Assembly: GCF_018603905.1 (NCBI RefSeq)
Contig: NZ_JAHFZZ010000045.1
Coordinates: forward strand, 1-40,941
From: Nonomuraea sp. NEAU-A123
GTDB taxonomy: Bacteria; Actinomycetota; Actinomycetes; Streptosporangiales; Streptosporangiaceae
Direction: 5' to 3'
DNA length: 40,941 bases
The first letter of the stretch is position 1. The number at the start of each line of letters is the position of its first letter. Both the position numbers and the translations under genes were made by a program. This document shows, one piece after another, positions 1 through 7,387 of this stretch. The notes under the pieces are model-generated. The model did not search any database and was not told the DNA's origin. It saw only the letters and a program-made list of their open reading frames with translations.

Positions 1-4
1 CCAT

Positions 5-70
5 GCTCGTGGCTTCTCTGCTGTGATCTTCTTGCTTCGACAACAAGAAGGATCACCGAGAGCCACGAGC
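5..70 (-). terminator. Long interrupted hairpin downstream of the 49-aa gene
   Basis: Bases 5-14 (GCTCGTGGCT) are the exact reverse complement of 61-70. An inner stem pairs 23-34 (GTGATCTTCTTG) with 44-56, interrupted by one bulged G. It lies just past the stop of the minus-strand gene at 101, so it most likely serves as its transcription terminator. There is no clear U-tract, which is usual for actinomycetes. Confidence 0.55.
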
Positions 71-100
71 TCTCTCAAGCCCCCTGCACTCCGCGGAACC

Positions 101-250
101 TCAAACCCCGTTCAAGTTCGAAGAGCCCTGATAGCGCACCCCATCAACGGTGATCTTGCCGCTGACGTAGAAGCCTCTGGAGCCCGTGGAGAACTCCTTG
201 GGATCCAGCTCGGCCTTGATCAGATCCACCAGAGATTGGCAGATGTCCAT
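101..250 (-). CDS. Small hypothetical protein, 49 aa
   Basis: The frame starts at an ATG (250) preceded by AGGGAG six bases upstream, a good ribosome binding site. It encodes a 49-residue acidic/neutral protein with the C-terminal stretch SRGFYVSGKITVDGVRYQG, a short beta-rich pattern I associate with small conserved actinomycete proteins of unknown role. It has no signal peptide or membrane segment. A long hairpin follows the stop, and two copies of a bipartite promoter-like repeat (348-390, 459-501) lie upstream in the correct orientation, supporting a stand-alone transcription unit. I do not assign a function. The alternative is a chance frame, but the RBS and the flanking signals argue against that. 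Confidence 0.5.
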   Translation of the reverse strand: MDICQSLVDLIKAELDPKEFSTGSRGFYVSGKITVDGVRYQGSSNLNGV

Positions 251-347
251 ACGGAACTCCCTGTCCGGTCATGGCCCGGACCTAGTGCCCGAGCCACGTC
301 GGAATGGCGTGCCAGAAGACCGGACAGAGGTTCATCAGCACCGCGTC

Positions 348-390
348 TTGCTCTCACTTAAATACGGCAGCGAGAACCGCTCAACCGTCC
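348..390 (-). repeat. Bipartite direct repeat, copy 1 (promoter-like)
   Basis: On the minus strand this 43-bp element reads GGACGGTTG, 14 variable bases, then CCGTATTTAAGTGAGAGCAA. The same two boxes at the same spacing recur at 459-501. Conserved ends with a diverged middle are what promoter or operator boxes look like, and the elements face the 49-aa gene. The factor that binds is unknown. Confidence 0.5.
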
Positions 391-458
391 GTGCGCCGCG
401 TAATCCTTTCAGCGGAAAATGTCGTCTCGTGGTGGCGCGCGAGCACGGTCGAGCGTTT

Positions 459-501
459 TTGCTCTCACTTAAATACGGTCGTCGAACCGGCCCAACCGTC
501 C
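459..501 (-). repeat. Bipartite direct repeat, copy 2 (promoter-like)
   Basis: Second copy of the element at 348-390, 111 bp away. The 20-base AT-rich box and the GGACGGTTG box are identical to copy 1, and the 14 bases between them differ at most positions. It could be a tandem promoter or a paired binding site for a regulator of the 49-aa gene. Confidence 0.5.
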
Positions 502-528
502 GCCCTCATGCCATTTAATCTGGCACGC

Positions 529-559
529 AAAAGGCCCCGGAGTTAGAAACCCCAGGGCC
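529..559 (-). terminator. Intrinsic terminator of the 273-aa gene
   Basis: On the minus strand an 11-bp stem (left arm GGCCCTGGGGT with one G-T wobble pair and one T-G pair) closes a 5-nt TTCTA loop and is followed by TTTT. It starts 17 bases beyond the stop codon of the gene at 576. This is a textbook Rho-independent terminator. Confidence 0.75.
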
Positions 560-575
560 CCTATACGCTGCCGTA

Positions 576-1397
576 TCAGTCGCTCGCGTCGGACTCGCTT
601 CCCGTGTAGACCATGGCGCCTCTCGCGTCGTCAAGGCGCTCCGAGAGCTCCCTGAGCTCCGCGCGGGCAGCGTCCCTGACGCGGATGACGGCACGGCGAG
701 AGCCATAGGCCCCGCCGGCCCGCTCTTGCGCGACAGTGGCCAGGATGCCCGCGCGGCCAAGGTCCTCCGCCTGCTCTGCCTTGGTGATGATCTCTCGCAG
801 GACGGGGAACTCCTGCCCGTCTCCGAACGCCTGACGGAAGATCTCGGCGCTGTGCTGCGCTGCGGAGAACGCGACCGCCGCCCGCGTCACGTTCTCGGCA
901 TGCGGGAGGCCTCGCATGAGCTGGGCGCCTGGTGTCGCGTCCACCTCGGCCGGAGGAACATCCACGCGGTAGCCGTTGCGAGCAGCGGCATCACGAACCG
1001 CCCAGCGCTGGAGCGTGGTACGCGTGATGGTCATTTCCGCGCCGTCGCGGCGTACATAGATCCACGCCTGAGCTTCGCGGGACGGACCGCTCTCGGGCGC
1101 GTTCTGGCACTTGTTGAGCACGTCGCGGAGCCGTTGCGCGAACAGGAAGACGGCGTCCTGATTGACGTCGTCGGACACGTCGTCGGTGCCGTATGGAGCA
1201 TGGCCGCTCTTGACGATCGTGGCGCTCCCGTCCATGCGCTTGCGGGATCGCGTGCCGTCGACCGTGCGGCAGTAACCGCGTGCCAGCTTGCGGATCTCCG
1301 CCCAGTCCTCCGACGTGACGCGCGCCATGTCCTCCGCCGTGAGACTCGCGCCCGGAACGCTGGCCGGTACGCACTTGCCGAATGAATTGTTTGCCAT
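576..1397 (-). CDS. Hypothetical protein, 273 aa, with an HTH-like segment
   Basis: An intact 273-aa frame starts at ATG 1397 with GGAGAG close upstream, a promoter at 1459-1487 and an intrinsic terminator at 529-559, so it is a complete single-gene unit. The segment around residues 75-92 (DVSDDVNQDAVFLFAQRL) loosely resembles sigma-factor region 2. Residues around 123-142 (ITRTTLQRWAVRDAAARNGY) look like a helix-turn-helix that reads templates or DNA. It has no signal peptide or membrane helix, and the C-terminal half is Ala/Arg/Glu-rich helix. I do not recognise the family. It may be a regulator or a mobile-element accessory protein; the HTH reading is only a pattern impression. Confidence 0.7.
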   Translation of the reverse strand: MANNSFGKCVPASVPGASLTAEDMARVTSEDWAEIRKLARGYCRTVDGTRSRKRMDGSATIVKSGHAPYGTDDVSDDVNQDAVFLFAQRLRDVLNKCQNAPESGPSREAQAWIYVRRDGAEMTITRTTLQRWAVRDAAARNGYRVDVPPAEVDATPGAQLMRGLPHAENVTRAAVAFSAAQHSAEIFRQAFGDGQEFPVLREIITKAEQAEDLGRAGILATVAQERAGGAYGSRRAVIRVRDAARAELRELSERLDDARGAMVYTGSESDASD

Positions 1398-1458
1398 GAC
1401 CGCTCTCCGATCCTTTGCGCCCGACCTATCGCAGGCACCTCACCTTTTGGCCAATTCA

Positions 1459-1487
1459 ATTACACCTTAAAATGGAGATCGAATCAA
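1459..1487 (-). promoter_or_regulatory. Sigma70-type promoter for the 273-aa gene
   Basis: On the minus strand TTGATT (1487-1482) and TGTAAT (1464-1459) are separated by exactly 17 bases, giving a predicted transcript start near 1452 and a 5' leader of about 55 nt. The surrounding DNA is locally AT-rich in an otherwise GC-rich context. Confidence 0.55.
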
Positions 1488-2106
1488 TCGTTGAAAAGGT
1501 AAAATTGGCAGCGTTTCCGCAGGTCAGAGTACATATTTGAATGGCGCGGGGTGCGGTCAATTTTCCAAGAAGAATAGTCGATATAGTTAAATTCGGCATC
1601 CTTCAGGAAAGGTCGTGGAGTATATAGCTGCATCGGCGGCAATTCTGTGGTCGCACTTAGGGATCACGAGTCGGGGTACTCGACGGGCATGAGGCGTGCC
1701 ACCGGCCTTGGAGTATTCACGATGAACCCCTCCCACTTAATTGGGGGAAGTGTTCGCATGGTTATCCGGATACCTACTTGGAAGACCAACAGAAGGGCGG
1801 GATCCTTAGATATAAGATCACCATTGCTCGGCTCGCTGGGAGCAGCCAGGCGCCAGATCCTGCCGAGCGGGCCGATTCACATCACGGCGCTTCCCGATCC
1901 AGTTGGCTGGCAGGCCACCAGGGCGGCCAGGGCCCAGAGATTCCGTGGTTCAGTCCTGTGTTGGCGCCGTAATGGTCACAACGTGCTGAACGATCGACAT
2001 GTCGGGCAGCCGTCGCAGGTGCGGGAGATCTGGCTATCCCGTAGCACGGTAAAGGCCCAGCACCGTAGCCTGAAGTTTGCGAGCTGTCAGGGGAGGGTGC
2101 AGGGCT
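1488..2106. other. Intergenic, no convincing gene
   Basis: About 620 bp between divergently placed genes. The first 150 bp are AT-rich, followed by GC-rich DNA. Frames here lack ribosome binding sites and coding-like third-position bias. It probably holds the promoter of the XRE regulator at 2107, but I cannot place it. Confidence 0.5.
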
Positions 2107-3297
2107 ATGAAAGAAGTTAGCACCATCGGCGCCAACCTCAAGCGAGCGCGAAATGATCGAGGATTGAGCCAGGAAGGGCTAGCGGACAAGGCACAACTGT
2201 CCAAGGACCTGATAGGGAAGCTCGAACAAGGCCGCCGTACGTCGTGCCGCATGACCTCCCTCATGAAACTGGCGAATGCCCTAGACGTTGACCTGGCGGA
2301 CCTGACCGGCAAGCGGGAGCGCCTCGGAACCGACCGAGACGGCGGCTCCGTACTCGCGATACGCGACGCGATCCTCGCACCATCACTGATGCCCGGCCTA
2401 TCCGGCCTCGACGCCGACGACGACGGCAACCCCACCCCCTTGCCGGAGCTGTCGGCCGCCGTCTCACGCTCCTGGAAGGACTACTGGGCCGGCGACTTCG
2501 GCCCCCTGGTCGCGGCGATGCCGGGACTCATCACCGAGGCCCGGCTCACCCACCGATCCGAGGGGCCCGCAGCCACAACCGCGATGGCGCAGTCCTACCA
2601 GCTCGCAGCCTGCCTCCTGCTGCATCTCGGGAAGACTGACCTCGCAGCGATCAGCGCAGAGCGCGGGCTCCAGGCGGCATCCCAAGGCACCGACGAGTGG
2701 CAATGGGCCAGCGTGGTGTCCACCTTGGCCTGGGTCCTGATGTACCAGGGGCGGCTGACGGAATCGGAGAACCTTGCGGCCGATGTCGCCGCACGGATCG
2801 AGCCGTCCTTCTCGTCGCCGGCGCCACATCTGGCGTCCTGGGGAAATCTACTCATCGCTGCGATCGACACTGCAGCGATCGCGGGTCGGGACGTGTCCGA
2901 GTACGTGAGCATGGCGGCTGCCGGCGCCGAGCGGCTTGGCGGGCTGGTCAGTGCTTACCAGACGACGTTCGGGGCGTCGAAGGTCGCGGCGAACGCCGTG
3001 CACGCCTACACCATGCAGAAGAATCCGGGTGAGGCGCTGAAGACCGCCAGGCGCGTTCGTGTTGAGGAACTGCCACGCATCGCCTACGGGCATCACCTGA
3101 TCGATCTCGCCCAGGCGCACACTGATGCTCACCATCTCCACACTGCCGAGGCGCGTCTTGAGGAGGCCAGCGCCTTGTCTCCGGTGTGGTTCCGGCATCA
3201 GGTGACCGCACAGTCCATCGTGGCTGACATCCGGGAGCAGCAGACCCGGCCGTCGCCGACAATTCGGCGGCTCGCGCGTGCGGTGAACCTCGACTAG
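2107..3297 (+). CDS. XRE-family HTH regulator with TPR-like C-terminus, 396 aa
   Basis: ATG 2107 is preceded by GGAGGG nine bases upstream, so it is preferred over the in-frame start at 2077. Residues about 8-62 form an XRE/Cro helix-turn-helix (LSQEGLADKAQLSKDLIGKLE is the two-helix core). The remaining 330 residues are helical and TPR-like, with repeats such as the segment near ERGLQAASQGTDEWQWAS. This architecture is common in actinomycete regulators that sense a peptide or metabolite through the TPR region, so DNA binding is likely and the ligand is unknown. It is followed on the same strand by two small genes and a dCTP-deaminase-like gene, which it may control; gaps of 350 bp or more make a single operon unlikely. 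Confidence 0.85.
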   Translation: MKEVSTIGANLKRARNDRGLSQEGLADKAQLSKDLIGKLEQGRRTSCRMTSLMKLANALDVDLADLTGKRERLGTDRDGGSVLAIRDAILAPSLMPGLSGLDADDDGNPTPLPELSAAVSRSWKDYWAGDFGPLVAAMPGLITEARLTHRSEGPAATTAMAQSYQLAACLLLHLGKTDLAAISAERGLQAASQGTDEWQWASVVSTLAWVLMYQGRLTESENLAADVAARIEPSFSSPAPHLASWGNLLIAAIDTAAIAGRDVSEYVSMAAAGAERLGGLVSAYQTTFGASKVAANAVHAYTMQKNPGEALKTARRVRVEELPRIAYGHHLIDLAQAHTDAHHLHTAEARLEEASALSPVWFRHQVTAQSIVADIREQQTRPSPTIRRLARAVNLD

Positions 3298-3336
3298 GAC
3301 GCCCTGTCCGACAGTAAGAGCGCGCGCACGCCTCGT

Positions 3337-3355
3337 GTAGGACGGGATGTCCTAC
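3337..3355. promoter_or_regulatory. Short perfect inverted repeat after the XRE gene
   Basis: GTAGGAC and GTCCTAC flank a 5-base loop (GGGAT), 40 bp after the stop of the regulator. It could be a weak terminator or an operator. There is no T-tract. Confidence 0.3.
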
Positions 3356-3493
3356 TGGCCTGGGAAAGACGTCGTCAGCCCGGACACCGCGTCCGTGGGC
3401 TGTAACAGCAGATCGCCATAACCTCCGAGCATGCTGCCGTTTCCGACGGCATCCCTTGCACCGTTGGGACCTTCTATTCGGGTGGTAGGTGAG

Positions 3494-3607
3494 ATGGCCC
3501 TGATCGATCCGAGTCTGCACGCGCTCGATGATCAACTCGACGCTGACATTGGCCTACCGACTGACCACGCTCTGACCGGCCGGTCCGAACGAACCACAGA
3601 CTCATGA
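3494..3607 (+). CDS. Possible 37-aa peptide
   Basis: A short frame (MALIDPSLHALDDQLDADIG at the N-terminus) with an AGG four bases before its ATG. It is acidic and helical with no recognisable domain. Its TGA overlaps an ATG that opens a longer frame, but that frame crosses a 13-bp hairpin and has a better internal start at 3793. I list it only as a possibility. Confidence 0.2.
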   Translation: MALIDPSLHALDDQLDADIGLPTDHALTGRSERTTDS

Positions 3608-3719
3608 TCGTGGCGTGGCAACCGTTGGTCTCGGAGCAGCGCATTGACGCGCGCTTCTCTGCCATGCCGTACGCGGGCGGCCCGGTCGAACTATCCCCGC
3701 CGCACCGCACCCGGCGCAT

Positions 3720-3754
3720 GCCGGGCGTTCGCAGCCTCACCGCGAACGCCCGGC
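3720..3754 (+). terminator. Perfect 13-bp hairpin upstream of the 107-aa gene
   Basis: GCCGGGCGTTCGC and its exact complement GCGAACGCCCGGC enclose a 9-base loop. It sits 40 bp before the ribosome binding site of the gene at 3793, so it is either a terminator of upstream transcription or an attenuator-like leader structure for that gene. Confidence 0.5.
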
Positions 3755-3792
3755 ATGCGTCACCCACCGTCCATGCTCCCCAGGGAGAAGCC

Positions 3793-4116
3793 GTGCTGGT
3801 ACCCGAGGCCGATGCCGCCGCTGACGCCGCAGCGAAGAAGGCTGTGGCGGACCTTCAGCAACGCGCCCGCGGCTTGTTCCTGTTGATGTACTCCCGCTAC
3901 TGGCGCCGCTTCATTGCCATCTACCTGGGCGAATCCGATCACGGCATCATCCTCCAAGCAGCCAAGCCCGACGAGTTGTGGCAGCTCATGGACCACCTGG
4001 CGCCAACCGACTGGCAAATGGACAACCTTCCACCCATCGCCCCAGCGCGGCCATCCAGCACCGTCGATGTGCGAGGCACGCTGCTGGCGCTTCCAGGTGG
4101 AGGCATCGAGCGATGA
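3793..4116 (+). CDS. Conserved hypothetical protein, 107 aa
   Basis: GTG 3793 is chosen because GGGAG lies five bases upstream and because sequence before it contains a strong hairpin. The protein opens with an Ala-rich acidic segment, then LFLLMYSRYWRRFIAIYLGE and the DELWQLMDHL helix. It has no signal peptide; the hydrophobic run is short and Arg-interrupted. I think it belongs to a small actinomycete-specific family of unknown function found near XRE regulators, but this is from memory of pattern rather than a match. The next gene (4482) is on the same strand 365 bp downstream. Confidence 0.65.
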   Translation: MLVPEADAAADAAAKKAVADLQQRARGLFLLMYSRYWRRFIAIYLGESDHGIILQAAKPDELWQLMDHLAPTDWQMDNLPPIAPARPSSTVDVRGTLLALPGGGIER

Positions 4117-4481
4117 AGACGAGACGTGGCCCAGCGCTCCGCCTATTGGCAGGCCGCGCAGCAACCCTCCACGTCCCGGCGCGGCCGGCCGGAGGTAAGA
4201 ACCCTCCCCCGCCGTTCGCTACGGCGCGGGCGGATCATCCACGATCACATCCAAGGCGCCCGCGCCGACTCGACTCGCAGCCCACAACGGCAACAAGCCC
4301 TGCCGGTGGCTGCGAGTACCGCCTCCCAGCCACCCACCTTCCCACCACGCGAGCCTGCCTGCCCACTGGCGGGGCAGCCAGGCCGAGGAACGCGGGCCCC
4401 GTGCCCCTGCGTCGCCCGCCCTTCCAGTTATTGCTCTCCCCACCGCACCAGACAGTCAGATCAACGGGGAGAGAGCAGACG
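4117..4481. other. Intergenic, nothing recognised
   Basis: 365 bp of GC-rich DNA between two small same-strand genes. Open frames on both strands lack ribosome binding sites and look compositional. The last 30 bp contain the RBS (GGGGAGAG) of the next gene. Confidence 0.5.
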
Positions 4482-4808
4482 ATGGCCAGAGCCCGCCGAC
4501 CGCGGACGGTTAAGCTACAGCCCACTTTCGAGTGGGAGCCGTACGAGTCACCCGGCGGCGGCACCCTGCGAGTCGGACACACCTCGTGCTGCGGCCTGTA
4601 CGAACTGGCGTCCTTGGGCGGCCAATTTTTCGTACTCCGCCCCTCCGAAGAGAACGGCTACGAGGAGACGGGCCGCGGCGTCTATCGCAAGGCCGTCGCT
4701 GCCTACGTCATTCTCGTGAACCAGCACCGCAGAGATCATCTGCGCCGCGGAGAAACGCCGGAGTACGACTCCCTCGTAGACCTGTGTCAAGAGGCTCATC
4801 GACGCTGA
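4482..4808 (+). CDS. Conserved hypothetical protein, 108 aa
   Basis: ATG 4482 follows GGGGAGAG with a spacing of about seven bases, which fixes the start inside a longer open frame. The N-terminus is basic (ARARRPRTVK), the middle has a CC pair in HTSCCGLYELASLGGQFFVL, and the C-terminus is charged and helical (EYDSLVDLCQEAHRR). No catalytic motif, signal peptide or membrane segment is visible. Codon usage matches neighbouring real genes. I do not recognise the family; the cysteine pair and basic N-terminus could suit nucleic-acid or metal binding, but that is speculation. Confidence 0.65.
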   Translation: MARARRPRTVKLQPTFEWEPYESPGGGTLRVGHTSCCGLYELASLGGQFFVLRPSEENGYEETGRGVYRKAVAAYVILVNQHRRDHLRRGETPEYDSLVDLCQEAHRR

Positions 4809-5000
4809 GTAACGGGCGCTCACGTCCGCCGTACAGTCCGCTGGACGCGAGCTCGGCGCCAGGCCTGCCCCTAGGCCAATCTCCTCCCAGCAGTGAAGAG
4901 GAGCAGGACCGTTAAAGCGCAAAGCCTTAATGCGGCTACACCGAAGTAAGTCATCCCCGACGTGGTTGCGAACCCACCGTCCTGCCCCAACCACAACGCA

Positions 5001-5032
5001 GCCGGCCCAGCATAGGCCCGAGCCGGGCCGGC
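5001..5032 (+). terminator. 8-bp GC hairpin between 4808 and the dCTP-deaminase-like gene
   Basis: GCCGGCCC and GGGCCGGC pair across a 16-base loop. It lies in the 348-bp gap downstream of the 108-aa gene; the rest of the gap (4809-5156) holds only a small CTCCTC/GAGGAG inverted repeat and the RBS of the next gene. Confidence 0.35.
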
Positions 5033-5156
5033 CCGAATCAGTCCTCACGACGCAATACCTGGCCGGCACCTTCCTGGGCGGCTGACTGGACGACCCATAC
5101 CTATCGCTCGCCCAAACCGTGCGAGCTCTTCTGACCGGACAGAACGGAGACAGGCT

Positions 5157-5687
5157 GTGATCCTCACCGGATCCGAAATCAACGCCGCCGCTGGCGACGG
5201 GCGCATCCGGATCTCTCCCTTCAACCCTGAGCAGGTCAACTCCAACAGCTACGACGTCCGCCTAGGGCCTACCCTGCTGACCTACACCGAACCGATCATC
5301 GACGCCCATCTCGTCAACCCCACGCGGACCATAACGATCGGCGCAGAGGGCCATGTCCTGCAGCCCGATGAGCTGTATTTGAGCCACACCCTGGAGGAGG
5401 TGGGGTCCGACACGTTCGTGCCGCTGCTGTTCGGCCGCTCCTCGGTTGGACGGCTGGGCCTGTTCGTCGAGATCACCGCGCCGATCGGCGACATCGGCTT
5501 CCACGGCCAGTGGACCCTGATGCTCGCACCAGTACGACCTCTCCGTGTCTACTCCGGAATGAAGATCGGGCAGATCATGTTCTTCGTCTCCACCGGCGCC
5601 GTCGACCTGTATCGCGGCAAGTACCAGAACGCCACCGGCCCGCAGGCGTCGCGGTGCTGGCGCGACCAGATCAAAGCAGGTAAGTAA
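5157..5687 (+). CDS. dCTP deaminase/dUTPase-fold protein, catalytic Glu replaced by Met
   Basis: The GTG start (5157) has GGAG seven bases upstream; the product is 176 aa, close to the usual 180-190 aa of dCTP deaminase. Family features are clear: the N-terminal NSNSYDVRLG strand, the phosphate-binding segment GRSSVGRLGL (R94, S95, S96, R99), the strand ITAPIGDIGFHGQWTL, and the GMKIGQIMFF hydrophobic strand. In characterised Dcd enzymes the strand after G-x-x-x-L carries the catalytic Glu (E138 in E. coli numbering). Here the aligned residue is Met122 (ATG, 5520-5522). The trimeric fold and nucleotide binding are therefore plausible, but deamination as in standard Dcd is doubtful. It could be a regulator, a nucleotide sponge, or an enzyme with shifted chemistry. 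A bidirectional terminator follows. Confidence 0.85.
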   Translation: MILTGSEINAAAGDGRIRISPFNPEQVNSNSYDVRLGPTLLTYTEPIIDAHLVNPTRTITIGAEGHVLQPDELYLSHTLEEVGSDTFVPLLFGRSSVGRLGLFVEITAPIGDIGFHGQWTLMLAPVRPLRVYSGMKIGQIMFFVSTGAVDLYRGKYQNATGPQASRCWRDQIKAGK

Positions 5688-5824
5688 TGATCATTACCGA
5701 GCCATCCATCGCCCGCAGAGACGTCACGATCACGACGAAAGCCCCGCCAAAAGACCTGCAGATGGAGACGGGGATTACCGTTCCACAAACCAGTCGAGGA
5801 ACGGACAAACTTCCGGGTGAACTG

Positions 5825-5868
5825 TGCGATGGCCTCGGCCTCTTGTTGGCGAGGCCGAGGCCATCGCA
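5825..5868. terminator. Bidirectional terminator, perfect 18-bp stem
   Basis: Bases 5825-5842 and 5851-5868 are exact reverse complements (arm TGCGATGGCCTCGGCCTC) around an 8-base loop. It separates the converging dCTP-deaminase-like gene and the minus-strand secreted-protein gene and can stop both. Confidence 0.75.
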
Positions 5869-5893
5869 ATTTCAAAGCGCATTGACCATACTT

Positions 5894-6274
5894 CTAGCGG
5901 CCACCTGGCCACACACCCGCATTGCAGCCGTCCCAGACAACGCGCCTGTCCGGACCTATATGCCCGTAACAGATCTTGAATGCCTTAACTGATCCCCAGA
6001 TCGACTTATCGACAGCGCAACCGCCCTGTGGAGCCCTTACCTCGAACACCGGTCTTGCGTCGATAGGGTTGTCGTTATGCCAAACCGCCTTATATGCGCG
6101 GTTGTCGTTCCTTCCATCGCACACCTTGATCGACGATCGATCGGCGGGCACAGTAACGCTACCATCCGCATAGCTGTCGTGCCAGCCCGACGCTTGCGCC
6201 GATGTTGGCGTTGCGATGCCCCACGCCAACCCGCCGACCAATAGTGCAATTGCTCCGCTTGCCCGTACCATCAT
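5894..6274 (-). CDS. Secreted protein with four cysteines, 126 aa
   Basis: A Sec signal peptide is evident: hydrophobic core GAIALLVGGLAWGIA and a SAQA cleavage site after about residue 28. The mature ~98-aa domain is rich in Trp, Asp and Gly and contains exactly four cysteines (52, 86, 102, 117), consistent with two disulfides in an extracellular beta-sandwich fold. The start has GGAGG five bases upstream and a promoter at 6310-6337. Small secreted proteins of this type in actinomycetes are often of unknown role. No catalytic motif is visible, and I do not assign a function. Confidence 0.75.
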   Translation of the reverse strand: MMVRASGAIALLVGGLAWGIATPTSAQASGWHDSYADGSVTVPADRSSIKVCDGRNDNRAYKAVWHNDNPIDARPVFEVRAPQGGCAVDKSIWGSVKAFKICYGHIGPDRRVVWDGCNAGVWPGGR

Positions 6275-6309
6275 CGCATCCTCCGTCTCTTTGCGAAACC
6301 AGGATACTA

Positions 6310-6337
6310 ACTTTAAGTAGTCATACGACTACGTCAA
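6310..6337 (-). promoter_or_regulatory. Promoter with palindromic operator for the secreted-protein gene
   Basis: On the minus strand TTGACG (6337-6332) and TAAAGT (6315-6310) are 16 bases apart. The spacer holds GTAGTCATACGACTAC (6317-6332), a perfect 6-bp inverted repeat around ATAC. A repressor bound there would block RNA polymerase directly. The predicted leader to the ATG at 6274 is about 30 nt. Confidence 0.5.
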
Positions 6338-6713
6338 GTTCTCAGCGGGAGTTGAGGGGCCCTGTATCCGCAAGTCGACGCGGAAATAGGATGTAGCGGG
6401 ATCAACACTTCACAACCAAGAAGACGCGCTCAAAACCCTACAGACTGCCTGTTCTTCGAGCTGGTTAGCGTATTAATGAGGTCATCGCAAGTGTGATTCA
6501 CGCCATGCGTGAAGGGCCCGAAGGCCTCGGACAGACAGCATCGGCTGGCCCGCATTCTGCTAACGCGGTCGCCTACGAGCGATGCGGGTGGAGACGCCTC
6601 GATGCTCGCCCCCAACGGGCTGTGGCAGTCGACTCGCAGGGGAGCGCTTGACAGCCTCGTCCATGGCGGCGGGGAGAGTATCAACCTGTTGCTACCTGGC
6701 TAATAGGCGCCGC
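6338..6713. other. Intergenic, no supported gene
   Basis: 376 bp downstream of the Flp-like gene and upstream of the operator promoter. Short frames occur on both strands but none has a ribosome binding site together with a recognisable product. Confidence 0.45.
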
Positions 6714-6899
6714 TCAGCTATGAGTTCCGTCGATGCCGGCGCCGCTTTCGATTTCCCCTTGCTTCTGTTCCACCACGGTCTTAATCAGGGTGGCCAGACC
6801 CAGAGCAACGCCAGCGATGATGGCAGTGATGATCACCCATTCGATGGCCGAGGCGCCGCGAGTGGGAGCGGTGCGCGCACGATGAACACGAATGGACAT
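6714..6899 (-). CDS. Flp/TadE-like small pilin, 61 aa
   Basis: The product has a short basic leader (MSIRVHRARTAPTR), a glycine, then GASAIEWVIITAIIAGVALG and a hydrophobic stretch of about 22 residues with a Glu near position 5 after the Gly. This is the class III (type IVb) prepilin pattern, in which the prepilin peptidase cuts after Gly and Glu+5 docks the pilin. The tail (VVEQKQGEIES) is short, as in Flp pilins. No Tad genes are adjacent; the complete Tad operon lies 19 kb away. The start is uncertain because no strong ribosome binding site is present, and a longer N-terminal extension is open. Confidence 0.6.
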   Translation of the reverse strand: MSIRVHRARTAPTRGASAIEWVIITAIIAGVALGLATLIKTVVEQKQGEIESGAGIDGTHS

Positions 6900-7387
6900 A
6901 TATGCCCGTAGATAAATGATCCAGGGATGGTTCACGAATTCCACCAATCTCGCGAAGCAACAGGAATGCTCATGAGATGTCCAAACCATGCATTCCTAAC
7001 AAGTTGCGCATCACAAGCGTTCGACAGTGGCAGCGCCCATGCATATTGTGATCGCCCTTGACTTAAAGCGTAGGTAGAACTGGCTTGAAATCTGGGATTC
7101 CAGGTGAGGTAACGTAACGGCCCGGAAGCACGCCAGGGGCTTGATCGAGACAGCTATCGTGATCGTGATGAGATCTATCCGCCGTCGTTCCAGGTAGGCC
7201 GGAAGATCACCTGGCTCCACCCGTTCGCCTCAGCAGCCGCATCACCAACCGCGACCCGGTTACGGCGACAGTTTCCACAGCGAACTTCGGGTTGAATCCC
7301 AGTATTCTGCTTCATTGGGGCGGCCCTCGCCATGCGCCAGTACCAACATAGGAAAATGCTGATCGGACGCCGAACGGGCCGGTAGCG
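6900..7387. other. Intergenic, no supported gene
   Basis: About 490 bp upstream of the Flp-like gene. Frames present on both strands have many rare codons and no domain I can recognise. I see no repeat or RNA structure of note. Confidence 0.4.

Noticed and set aside
1647..2120. 157-codon plus-strand frame before the XRE regulator
   Set aside because: No RBS, poor codon bias, no domain, and it overlaps the regulator's start region in another frame.
3604..3792. 63-codon upstream extension of the 107-aa gene, overlapping a 37-aa frame by ATGA
   Set aside because: The extension crosses a perfect 13-bp hairpin and the GTG at 3793 has a much better ribosome binding site.
5687..5992. 101-codon frame starting at the dCTP-deaminase-like stop (TAATG)
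   Set aside because: It runs straight through an 18-bp terminator and into the convergent secreted-protein gene; no RBS and no recognisable domain.
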